From assembly GCA_018398765.1 (NCBI GenBank), contig JAHBMJ010001912.1, positions 1 through 32,753 of the forward strand: 32,753 nt of DNA, in the 5' to 3' direction. This document shows positions 10,151 to 22,220 of this stretch, piece by piece (position 1 is the first letter of the stretch; every line of letters begins with the position of its first letter). Made by a program: the position numbers and the translations under genes. The DNA is from Chromera velia (taxonomy: Eukaryota; Sar; Chromeraceae). The notes under the pieces were generated by a model. That model did not search any database. It had not been told where the DNA came from and saw only the letters and a program-made list of their open reading frames with translations.

Positions 10151-11700
10151 TCAAAGACCCCGCTTGTACACTAACATGAATGGTTGTTCTGCCGAAACGC
10201 TGACTCCTCCGTCAGTCACTCCACAGAGAATTTGTGTGAGGTCTCTCTGCTTGTCGCCTTCTCGCTCAAGGAGGAAAGAGGATGAAGAAGAAGAGACGCT
10301 GCTGGGAGAGGGGGACGAGGCTCTGTCTTCTTGCAGATGCTTGACAAACAGACTCCTGTCCACACCCCCAGTCAGCTTCCCTTCTTCTCCCCTCCATGGC
10401 GGAATCTCCACGCGTCCCACAAGGGACCATTGTAAACCCGTGTCCGTGTCCTCTCCTTCCCCCTCCGAATCGAAAAAAGAAGGCGACCCGCCATCAGAGG
10501 AGCCAGAAGGCAACCCTGCACCCCCACTTCCTGGAAATGCAGAGGCAGGCCGAGAGGGTCTGTAGAATCCCGAAATCACACAGCCTCCCCTCGAGTTTTC
10601 TTCATGAGCTTTTCCTTGCCCTTCTGTGTGTCCCTTCACTTCTCTCTCAAGACGAAGCTCTGAAGGTTCCAGAAGGGAGACTGGGTGTTCCCTGAAGGAC
10701 AAGATGGGAGAGACGAGAGGTGGGGGTAAGCAGGGAAGGAACAGGGGGATGAATCAGGGAAAAATAGATAGTCAGGTAAAGAAGAAAACTTGCACGTCAG
10801 AAGAGGACCTAAATGCACGCCGCGCATTTTCTCTCTCTGAAAAATAAAAGACAAACAACTCTTGATCATCCGGAGCTGCATATTTGTGTTGTCCTTTTGA
10901 AGGGAGTCTGAAAGGGATGACACACATCTTTCTCATGCGCCCCATGAGCCGCGCTAAAAAGAGCGAACAAGTCTGAAAGAGAAGACGTGCTACTCAAAGG
11001 ATTTATCTTGAAATAAAGGTCCTTGAAACAGCGGTAGAGAAATGGCATGCTGCAAGAGAGGGACACCTCTCCCCTGCAACTGGATGAGAAATAAAAAAAT
11101 GACGTTTTCTCCCCTCTTTCCGAGCACAAAATTGGCTCACCAGTGTCCGCCCTCAGTCCCTTCCCCCAGAGGCTTCTCATCGCTTCCGAGCACGTCGAAA
11201 GAAACACGAGGTGCGCACCCCCCCTGTCGGTTCTCTTCCTCCTCGCAATTCAGGAAGCACAGCGATATTGACACAGTCACTTCCGACCCTGCATTAGAGG
11301 ACAGAAACAGCGAGTCAGGCATCAAGAGAGAAGGGCGAAAGCAAAAAAAAAAAAGGTCGTCACCACGAGAAGATCAACGCTACAAAGAACAACGTGAACA
11401 GGAGAACAGGCAGGTGCTGCATGGGAAAATCCCGCCGCTCGTCCAAAACACACACACACACACACACACACAGAGACACACACACAAAACAAACCGAGAG
11501 AGAGCGACAGAGAGAGTGAGAGAGAGTCCAACGAAGAAAGACTCGAGAAGAAGCCCAACCAGACCTGCCTACCATCCATTCACACCACTGACCCAGGACG
11601 AGGCCTGCGCACGCCCCTCTCTCGGACGGTCGAAGAAGTCTCACCGCCGTCTGCATATCGAAACTCCCCGACAGGCTGATCTGCCCTACCCGGGCCTGCA

Positions 11701-11742
<42 letters not shown>

Positions 11743-14700
11743 AGTCATGTAGCGACAGGAGCAATGCATTCAAGAATCACATTTGCTTTTCCTTCTGGTG
11801 CGTTCTTTTTCCTTCCTTCCTTCCTTCCTTGTCCCCCCTCGTCCTTGCACCGACTCGGAGGAAAAAGAAAGCCATGCAGGTCCTCCCATCTTCTGATAAA
11901 CACTGAATTCGCCTCTTGCCTTCCTTCTCCAGTCATTCCAAAGGCTTGTCAACAATCGAGGAAGAGTCTCAAAATCTCAATCTCATATTCAATATCAATC
12001 AATCGAGCAAAGAGGCAATCAACCAGCGTGACTCTATTCCTGCATTCACTCTGTCTGACCTCTCCCAATCGTACAGGCCGTCCAGCCTCCAGCAAAAGAG
12101 GGTCCCCTGTGGCACCCGGCCAGCCAACAGAGACGCCAGCGGCCTCCACGCTCTCCCCCTCCTCTGTGACAGCAGCTGTGTCGTGGCTTCCTCCCCCCTC
12201 TCCTGCTGTCAGGTTCTGATGCAGACTTTGTCGGGAGTCTATCAGGACGAAGGGGAACGTCGAGGAGTCAACTCGGGTCACGAGGGATAGGTCGAGGGAC
12301 TGGTGCGGCAGGAGGTGAACAGACACACGGGGAAGGGCGAACCGGATACCTCCCGTTTCCGTTGTTTCGAGGCACTCACCCACTGACTGGAGAATGAAAT
12401 TAACCTGCGCGTTCGGCTCAGAGAAGCGGCCGACGGGGGAGATGAGAAGGTCTCCTGTAGTACACACCTGCACACATACAGAGAGAGGAATCGGGCACGA
12501 CGATAGAAACAAATCAGTGAGCAGAAGAGGAAAATGAGGGATGGAGAGGACTAAACGAACAGGGAGAAAGAAGCGCGAGCGATCAGTGGGGGCTCATTTC
12601 GGGATGCCAGTCCTACAAGCTTGCAAACAAAGTCTCTTCAAATGATACATGCAGGAGAATCGCGCACAATAACGCTACTTGGCTTTCAAGAAACAGAGAC
12701 ACAAATCAACGCACTTGAGGACACTTCACTCACCCCACAAGCCTGCGGACACTCAGACCGCATCCACCAACCCCATCCACCATCTCCCTCTTTCTCCTCG
12801 GTTCCATTCTTCTGTCCCGCAGGAGAGTCGACACACAATCCCCTCTCCGCCCACTTCTGACAGAACTCCATCCCCGACTGTTGCCAAGCACTCGTCCCAC
12901 AAAGGCTCTCGGAGGCCATCACACTCACCCCCCCCCCTTCCACGGCGACACGGGCAACCGCAGCGTTATGGACTACAACCTCGACTGTGTACTCACCCGC
13001 CATCGGGGGGGCAGGGAAGGTGCCCTGAGAACATTGTCAAGAAGAGGGAAACATCATGAAACTCATCTCACAGAAGCTGTCACCCACACAAGCTGTGATA
13101 TTCTCATCATCATCGACAGCCTCCCTCCCTCAGAGAGAGAGTCTTTCTTTCTGGCCAATCAAGGGAAATGAAGGGCACTCACTGCTGTTCCTGAACTGAC
13201 ACAGAGCATGCACGCGACAGGTGTGCAGAGCAATCCGCGCGCTTTCCTTCTCTTTTGAGCTCACTCAATTCAATGTCGTTTTCAGACGGCGAAACTATGT
13301 GAGTCACTCCATCACAAGCATCCTTTCACCATCAACAATCTCTCTCTCCCCCCCCTCCTCGCCCCTCCCCTTTTCGCAAACACATAAAATACACACATAT
13401 GGAGACGGAGCGAGGCCCTCCAAGGCTAAGCTGCTGCTCATACACATAACGACTCAAACAAGAGATCAACTGACCATCAAGTCTGCGCGGCAGCTCTTCC
13501 CTGGAGTATTTCCTGAAGAAGGCGTGTCTGTCTCGTTCAGAGGGACACCGGTGCCGTTTCCCCACTCTCTCTCAATCACCCCTTGCAGGCTTCCAAAAAG
13601 GGACGAAAAATCAACAGTGGACATCGACACGCCGTCTCCCTCTTCCTCTCTCCCGATCTCACGGAGTTCTGTCCAGAAGGCAAAGTCGTGTGCTTTCAGA
13701 CGGTCCCTGACCGATTTTTCAGGCCACTGACTGAAGGGCGACCCTGCAGGGATTCCTCCCCCAACAGCGCCAGAAAGTTCGTGTGTGTTCCTGAAGAATT
13801 GAAGAAACGCCACCGGATTCAGAGACTGTGTGGAGACCTCTGTGACAGTCTCAGCAGAGCTTTGGGAGCCTGTTTGTGTTTTCCCTTCTGCTGAAGCAGA
13901 AACCACGGTCTCTGTCCGCTGCTCCTGAAGCAACACCTGGGCAGGAGAAAGTCCTTGAGAAGATGTGTGCCCCTTGTTCCTCTTCACCTTCCTCTTTTTC
14001 TTCGCTTCCTCCGACTGCGACCGCTGGGTCTCCAGCACGGCACTCATCTGCAGAAAGGAGAAAGGAAAAGCACGGGTGACGAAGACTTTTTTTTTGCATT
14101 GCCCCAATATGGGCTGCCAATGAGTAAGAAAATCAGTTGTTGTCTGCACGAGCGAGATGTACCCAAAAGCACCCCCGTTCTTTCTTGACTGTGACCGTGA
14201 ATATACATAAACTTTCGTGGACGCCGACGCCTACCTACCTGCAGAAAGGACGGAGACGGAAAAGGAGCCCAGGAGAGACCACCAGGTCTTTCTCTCTCTT
14301 CCTGTAGCCGTCCTCGGCTCCCATCCATCAAAGCGTCTGTGGACTTCCTCTGAGGATCGAAAGTCTTTGAGACGTCCCGAAAAGCTTCGGAGGGCCCAAC
14401 AGCACCGTCCGCCTCCTCCCCTCCGCCCTCCTCCCTCCTGGACCCTCTCCCCGTCTCCAGCAAAGTGCCATCAGAGAAGCCAGGCAGTGGGAGAGGCAAC
14501 TGGGGAATGAAGGGGACAGGGGAGGGAGAGGGGGAGAGGGAGCCCGAGTTTGATGGGGGCAGTTTGGGGGGGAGAGGGGAAGGAGGCAAGTCTTTTAGGC
14601 TCTCTGGGGGAGGAGACGGAGAGGGTTTCACTTGAAGGTCTTTCTCTTTCGTCTCTTCATTGCCGTCTCCGGGAGGTTCCGAGAACATTCCAGAGTCACC

Positions 14701-17700
14701 CGATTCATCTTCAGTAGAAGAAGAGAGGGGAGGCAAGACGGGAGGGAGAGACACCATTGTCTCAGGCAGACCGGAGGTGGAGGGCCGGAAGAGACCGTAG
14801 AGACGGCCGCGGCCTAAGGGCGGCACTCTGCAGGCATTCATACAATGAGTCATAAGTTCATCGGGAATAAGTGACTAGTGTTGTGTTGCACTTGCAGGAA
14901 CAAATTTAGAGCCGGAGGGTGGGTGGACATGCGACACTTTGATTGAGCGTTTTGGACGTCATCTAAAAGTTCTCTTGCCTTGCTTATCTTTTTTCTGAAT
15001 ACATCGTCCGATTTCTCCGCTACCCAGAAACCAACTCTTGATGGACGGAAGCATCGCCCTTTCTCTCTCTCACTCTGCGTGTATCCTTCTGACAGCATGC
15101 TAAAATTGTAGCAAAGTTCCCTCCCTTTCTTTTTGCCTGTCAGGTGTGCGTGAGTGTCTCTAAACTTTCACATCAATGCCCTTTCGTGGGGGGAACCACA
15201 GACAGAGACGTTCGTGAAAACACATAGATACCCTAATTCTACATCATTCATTCACTTACAGGCCAAGTCTTTCATCACAAGTCAGAAACTCCCCCCCCTC
15301 TCCCGCCGTCTCCAGAGACCATGACACAGGGTCACCGGATCCTTCCATCCAAGCAGAAGAGGACGAGGCTTCCGATCCACTCACACCCATACCATCTGGT
15401 CCCTCCACATCCCCCCCCTTCTCTTCCCCTTCCTCCGATGCCTTCCCTCCACCCCCACCCCCCCGGGGTCCAGAGGTGACAAGTGTGTAGGCGTCAACGC
15501 TCACAACTCTGTCGAAGGAAAACAAAAGCCAACCACTCTCAAACCCCACAAACTCCGCGAGAGACCCTGCAGTACTCTCATCCCCCTCTTTCACCAACAG
15601 AGACTCCACGCCTCCCCCCTCACTGCCCACCTCCACTAAACCTCCTCCGACTCTGACTGCAGACGGGACAACCCTTCCAAACCCTCCTCCTTCTTGAGAC
15701 TCCAAAAACGCAACTCCTCCAAGGGCAGCTGAGGGAGACAGTCCGCTCTCGTCCTTCACGGCGTGAATGAGAAGACGAAACTCACGGGATCGGCAGCGAT
15801 TCTGCAGACAGACGAGAAAAAGAACAAAACACGTATGATCTGCAATGCAGACCCACAGACGCACGCTCACGTCTTTCATGCACATCAGCAAGCAATGGCA
15901 GCAAGCGGCCACCCAAAATACGGCAACTGGAAAGCACGGGTAGACAGGAAGCCATACGATGCTATCCCATCCCGTTTGGCATAAAAATCGCGTTGTGCTT
16001 GAGATTGGTACACAGGGAGAGCACGCAAAAAGTCAACCAAGAAGGGACCCAAAGAAAGAAACACCACAGGGGTCTGCCAGGAGGGGGGGGAGGAGACAGA
16101 CCCACCTCGTGTACCCCCACTTCCTCATCTCCGTCCTGTACAACGCCGCCCTGCTCTCCTTCCGTGTTCGCGTATAAGCGAATATTAAAGTCCTGCTCTC
16201 CAAACTCCTGCTTCTGCTCTTCCCTCTTATCCCCTCCTCCGCGACCACCATATGATTTTCTTGCTTCAAGTCTCGGCAGTTCCCAGGGAGGCAGGGGGGG
16301 CGTCCCTCCCTTGGTCCTCAGAAGATCCGAGTGCAGACTTCCATCCTTCTCCTTCTTCTGCTCCCGCCCTGCCCCCTGCTCGACAGCTGAAGATGCAGAC
16401 CCCTCGCTCGCATCAGAAGTTCCCCACTTCCACCTCCACAACCAGGAAACCGGAGACAGAAGTGCAGAAACCAAAAAGGAGGGGGAAGAAGAAGAAGACA
16501 GAGACGACGTTGGCGCTGTAACCTCACGAGAGCCCTCCTGAGACGGTGCGAGAGCTGTCCCATTGTCCCTCTCTTGCGACGGTTGGAAGAGGGCAAAGTG
16601 AGGAGAAGACCCTGGAGGCAGGCATGCAGGCAGAGGACACGCATGCGGAAAATGTCGGGAGCACACATCAAACCCCACACTCACCCAGAGAGAAGGGGGG
16701 AGAGGGAGAGGAAGAGAGAGGAGGACAAATATGTTCCTCCCTCACTCACTACTGAATCGTCTATTCACATTCATGTTCGCTCGCCCATTCGTTTCCGACA
16801 AAAGAGCCAGGAAGGAGCCACTCATGATATTGTAATTTTGCTGTTCGCACTCCTGTTTGCATGCGTACACGCACACTGCATGATATACATAAGCCGCAAA
16901 ATGGGAACCGACCGCTCTGTGCCGCGAGTTTGCAGATCCCTCTCGGCTCCTGTCTCTGCGTGTAGAGGCAAACGTTCTCCTCGCTGTCGTACTGACAGCA
17001 GTACTTGCAGGAATCTGAAGAAGCGCTGCACCCGCAGAGACGCTCACACGGACCCATCAGACGCCCCACGCTTGTGTAGCCCTGCAGTCAGACAGACAGG
17101 CAGCCACGCAGAAAAACAACATCGGACCTTCATTTGGGTACACCACTCACACTTAAGTCGTCGAGAGATTTATGAGTTTGATCATTGGTTACTGCGGACT
17201 CCGCCATCAGTTCAGACCCCTTTCCGGACTCCTCTGAAGACACAAAGCGCTCTAGAGAAACTAGACAGGTGAGATGGAGAAAGACAGCGGTGAGAAAGGA
17301 AGTGGGGGCGCCTTCCTTCAGGACCCCACCGAGGCACTAACTAACCCACGCAGCCTCTGACCCACCCACCTGCGGACACAGGTCGCAGCCCTTGCTGAGC
17401 TCTACCCTGTAGGCCCCACAGCCTCCCTTCCCTCCAGTCCCCGAATCCTTCTGCTCCAACAGAGACACCTTCGTCTTCACATACCTGCATGTATTCAATC
17501 GGCATTCTTCCCCTGCATATGTCGCTGTAACTTTTCGGGCACTTTTGAAAGGACTCTGCCTTTTGCATTGAGCTCTGTTCATCTCCCACGGATCTTTCTT
17601 CACAAAATGAATGCAAGCTATGCATGACTGTATACGGAGACGGGCATACACTGCACAAAGAACGATGGCAGACAGACAGGAATGCAGCGAGATAGACAAG

Positions 17701-20700
17701 AGAGAGGCACAGATAAACAAGACGTACAGACCAACCGACCGACTGACCGACAAATAGGCCAAAATGAACCAAAATCTCATGCAAGAAGCAGCCCGCCCCC
17801 CTTTCCATTTCCCTACCACCCATCTCACCCACCCCTTTGGCAGAGAAGCGAATGCAGTCCCGGCATTGGCCTCTCTCCGGTCGCCCCGGAGCTCCAGTGA
17901 TACCTCTGTTACACCTGACCGAAGCACCACGGCCCCCGTCCCTCTGTCTGTACTCATGTGCACTGTGTAAACCCCAGCCTCCTGCAGTCAAGAATGCGAT
18001 TGTAGATGTTTTTTAACAATGCGTACATACCAGCGTCCTGCTTCTCTAGCATCATTTCATGTCAAGTGCATACAAAATGCACGCCAACGCACCATGTGAA
18101 TGGCCTTGAAGGGTAGATGACGAAGTGAACTCACATGTGAGCCCACTTTCCAAATCCGAATGATGCCTTTCTTCGTCTCCCCGTTGTGCCGGCCACAGTG
18201 CATGCGTATGCCCTTCATTTATTCGTTTTTTCATCTCTTGCTTACAGGCTCCAGCTGACAAGTCACAGGCACAAGAAGAGTTCCTTCATCGCCAACTCCG
18301 TTTCTTTGCAGATGAACTCCCAGATGCATGGAAATATATATGCATGCATTCACACTCACTCACTCACTCACTCACTCACTCACAGGCACGTAGAAGAACC
18401 CATCCACCACAAAGGCCCTGAATCCGCTCCAGCTCTGTGGCAGAAGACCCTCGCGCTCTCCGCAAGACAAAACGGCAGAGGACACCCTGCAGACACAAAG
18501 GGATGCAGAAACCACATGCATCTATGTATACTTGCATTCATGCATCTATCGCTCTTTCTCTCTCGTCTCTCTTTCAGCCAAAAAGGAGGCCCCTCTTTCC
18601 ACAAGAACCCAAAACTCCAAAAAGTCAGCTGACCATCCACCAAACCACTCGCTGACTCAATCACCCGCCCGCCCAAGGGACCGACCAATTCTCCCGAATC
18701 AGTTTTCCTGTACGCATCACCTCATCAGCCCTCACGTGGTCTCCATAGAAAATGAAGCTGCGAGCCTTGCTGCCAGAGCACCACCCTGCAAGCAAATTTG
18801 GATTCACAAACAAACCAGGAGCTCCAATAGATAATCCAGCAAACGCAAAAAATCACTCCCCAAAGGGAACGCGCAAAAGCAAAAGGGATGCGAAAAGGGA
18901 CTTCACCAAATAGACAAGAAACTTGATGCCTTCGCAAAATGAAAAAACGAAAGGTCTGACGCGAAGGCACGGAGGGAAGTAGACACATGTAAACGAAAAG
19001 GCCTTTTTCTGTCTCACATAATTGAGTTGTGTGTGATGGAGGGAGCCTCAGTCTGTTAATTCCTTTCCACCCGGATGGTTTCTGTATCCACTCGCAGCCG
19101 CCAATTGAATGTCAGACGTAGACATTCACCGAGTATGTGTTGCCTTGCCCATAAATCATCGAAAGCCTGAAAAGTCAAGATCACGTCTCTCTCCTTCAAT
19201 CCTTGCATTTCACTCATTCTCTTCTCTTTCTTCCCCTGTGTTTTCTTCTCTCTATCTCTCGCTCGTTTGTTCTAGCTTCCTTGTACTCTCCAAACCACTG
19301 ACTGACCATCGCCAAAGCAGCTTTTCTTCTCACTCGTCGCCCCGCAGAGCTCAGCTGCCTCGTCGGCAGTGAGGAGCGTGCCAGTGGATGCCTGCAGAGA
19401 AGCAGACGCAGGAACAAAAACGCTTGCATGCTTGCGGGACTGCGAGGAATATCATGAGAACATGCACATTGTGAGGTGCTGGGATGCCACGGTCCTAAAA
19501 TTCAAAAATCAGGCAAGCACGGAGGAGAGGAGCGGCAGGAATCAGGGAGACAATCAAAAATGATCCCATGCAGGACGTCCATTTCCTCCCTCCTCTCTCT
19601 CTGCGCTCTCTCAAACAAATTCCCCGAAAGACCCAAACTTCTCCTTTCCCGCCCACTGCGTCAAGTGACGGAAAGAAAGAGGGAGCAAAAAAGAGAGAGC
19701 GAACCCACGTCGCGAGGTTGTCTGGTCCTCGTCTGCGACCCAGATTGGCACGCTGCCGCATCACAGGCAGACCACTTGGACCACTCTGACAGCACACACT
19801 CTCTCTGCATACAGTTTATTCAATACGTGCATGAATCGAGGGGTCAGAGTCGCAAAAAGACAGGAAGAAGAGAAAAGACAATGGACTCATTGAATTCCCA
19901 CCAAACATCACGGAGATGCCATCAAAAAGCAGCATGAAGGGCTCGGGGTGGCCATTTCTTTTGGATTATGTTTCTACCTGGCCTTGCCACCTGGATCGAA
20001 ATGAACATTCCTGGAATGGCTTTTTTAAATGACGCTCACCCTACCCAAACTGTCACATGTTCGCATCCATGTGCACTCAACAGACCTTGGACGCTTTGAC
20101 CGTCTCCATGTCAGCAAGACCGTAGGAGACGGCCGTCTCGATTCCGATGCCGTCTCCGCCTCCGCGACGAATACGGAAGTATCCACACACCTGTGCCCCC
20201 TCTCCCCTTTCCCTCAGACCTCCAAGAAAGGAGGACCCGAAAGGCGATTTCTGCACCACTGTGGAGTTCCCGTCTCCTCTTCTCCTGACCCACCGACCGA
20301 TGGATGCCATGGAGGCAGCACAGAAGTCCCCTTCGCACTTTTGGTTCTCACACCGTCGGAAGCTCTCGTCCTCCCCCCACTGATCTCCCCAGGAATTTTC
20401 GGCAATCCTGCAGGTCCAAAAAGATTCATTGATAACATTAGGAATCAAATTCCTTCATGTTCTCTTTAGAAAAACAATTCATCAGCATTCTGCAACAGTC
20501 CACAGGCACTAGACACACAGCAGAACACTCACCCCCCTTTCTATTCTCCCCCCCCCCGGCCATGCATGCACCTCGAAGCCAACCGACCAGAAGGGGACTC
20601 GCGTGTCGCGATCGACCCCCCACCCGATGAGTTGCACGATGTGCGAGCTGCAATCAAGGCAGAGAGGCAGGCAGTCAGAGTGAAAGGCAGGCGGGCGGAT

Positions 20701-20704
20701 AGAC

Positions 20705-20740
<36 letters not shown>

Positions 20741-22180
20741 CGCGGGAAGACAGGGAGACACAGGAGGAAAGGCCGGGATCAGCTGCAGATCAACTGCCAA
20801 AACTATTCAGAAGGATTCATGATGACCAGATTTAAAAAACGCCAGATAAAACTGCCTCGGGACCATGCCTCCCATCTCTTCAGAGACAGATGTTGAAACT
20901 GACCCCATCACCTCTCCAGACCCCTCTCTATGTGAGTACACCCCGCCCCTGTAGTCCAAAAAGTCGTTGTACACATCCATGAACGCGGCCACAGCCCCAT
21001 ATCTCCAAATGGCAGCCTGGATTGCCCTCTCTCCTGTCACCGTGTGCGTCAACTGTCCCTCAAAGTACCCCCTGCACGGAAGGGAGGGGACAAAATCGAA
21101 CAACCCAATGACAGAAATATCAAACAGAAAAGAACTTTGAAATCTTTTCTGCTCCACCCAAGGACTGTTCTTACATATCCGAAAAGGTCCATGCTGTCTA
21201 TCCAACCGAAAAAGTGGCAATACCATGATTTCTGGGGAGAAAGACTTGCTCTCGAAGCCAGATGAACCGATGGAAATGGGAACGACAAGGAAGTGTCCAA
21301 GAAATTCCTACTGAATGACGCAGAAAAAGAAGCTGATAGGAATAGGAGTGAAGGAGACAGGCAGAGAACACGAAAGCCGACATACAACAAAGGAGAAGAA
21401 AACAAACGAGCGAGCAGACCTCCAGGTTTTCATCAAAGTGAAGATTTGGGAGTCAGAGGGTTCCCTCTGTCGATACTTCAACCACTCGACAGTCACCAGA
21501 GCCCGAAAGTCGTCGTCGCTCCTGCAGGTTCATGCGATCGTGTGCACACAAACATCACACAGATGCATACGCACATGCGATACTACATGGGTGCATGCCG
21601 ACTTGTTTACACATTCAACTTTCTCTCAAGGACTCCATCCACTGAATCACCTTGCGTTTAGACTTCTTTCTCTTTCTTCACTTCTTCACTTTACATCCAG
21701 GAAGGAGAGACGCGAATTGAAAGAACAGAAAGGCAGGAAAAATGAACGAGGCCCCGCTAGAGTGACGGGACAAACGAATTCTTCAGTCTGATAGGCAAGC
21801 AAAGAAGAGGACTTCCTTCACTCAGGCAGCAAGGATATTTCAAAGAGATCAAATGTGGCACGTTTAAGAAAACTCCCTACCCCTCCATCCCCGTCCAGAA
21901 GGAAGCCAACAAACCTGGGTGGCTGATTTCCGAATCGGTCTCTGCATGCGTCCGGCCTCTCCGTCTGGAGAAGAGAGGCCTTGGGGCAGAACCCGCTGCC
22001 CATGGGCTGCCCTGCACACACGAACAAGACCAGAGGGTAGAAAGACAAGAAAAACGACGAGAATCAGAAAGAGAAAGAAAACACAGAAAGTCAGCCGGAG
22101 CGTCCCGCTGCCAAAATTGACGGAAAGGTGGGACAAAGAGTGCAAAGGGACAAAGACAGATCGATGTAGAGAATAAAAAG

Positions 22181-22220
<40 letters not shown>

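Larger units (their letters stand above)
10151..12467 (-). other. C-terminal beta-rich region, exons 21-24
   Basis: After completing ShKT, exon 21 (12467-12050) encodes beta-like sequence (AQVNFILQSVGEC, GGIRFALPRVSVHLLP). Exon 22 is only 51 nt (11695-11645, PGRADQPVGEFRYADG). Exon 23 (11288-11141) gives GSEVTVSISLCFLNCEEEEN and CAPRVSFDVLG. Exon 24 (10691-10151) starts EHPVSLLEPSELRLEREVKG, contains a Ser run and ends QPFMLVYKRGL before TGA. No domain was recognised and there is no terminal hydrophobic segment, so neither a GPI signal nor a membrane anchor. The end of exon 21 is the least secure: GTGAAT at 12050 is chosen because it keeps phase, and a strong GTGAGT also occurs inside the exon. 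Confidence 0.55.

Noticed and set aside
10164-10565. Plus-strand frames across 10-25 kb, for example 11042-11752, 13221-13730, 15993-16541 and 23845-24422
   Set aside because: They are opposite-strand shadows of GC-rich exons, with Pro/Ser/Arg-rich composition and no motifs, while the minus strand carries recognisable domains.
10866-11207. Minus-strand frame with Cys-rich text between exons 23 and 24
   Set aside because: No splice sites give a phase that fits both neighbours, and exons 23 and 24 already join cleanly (CAC TG|G).
11322-11579. Minus-strand frames with CVCVCV and SLSLSL runs here and at 11864-22349 sites
   Set aside because: These are translations of CA and GA microsatellites in introns of the giant gene; only the short exon parts next to them are real.
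13180-13260. A micro-exon between exons 19 and 20 (near GGAACAGCA before GTGAGT)
   Set aside because: A good donor is present, but exons 19 and 20 already join in phase 0 and no acceptor clearly defines the micro-exon; left as a possibility.
16400-16560. Membrane helix at SFLVSALLSPVSWLW
   Set aside because: It is too short and followed by charged residues, so a secreted product is preferred.
16877-18486. LCCL domain, expected in some apicomplexan multidomain secreted proteins
   Set aside because: No YxxxSxICxAAxHxG motif was found; PA14-like text fits the strands better.
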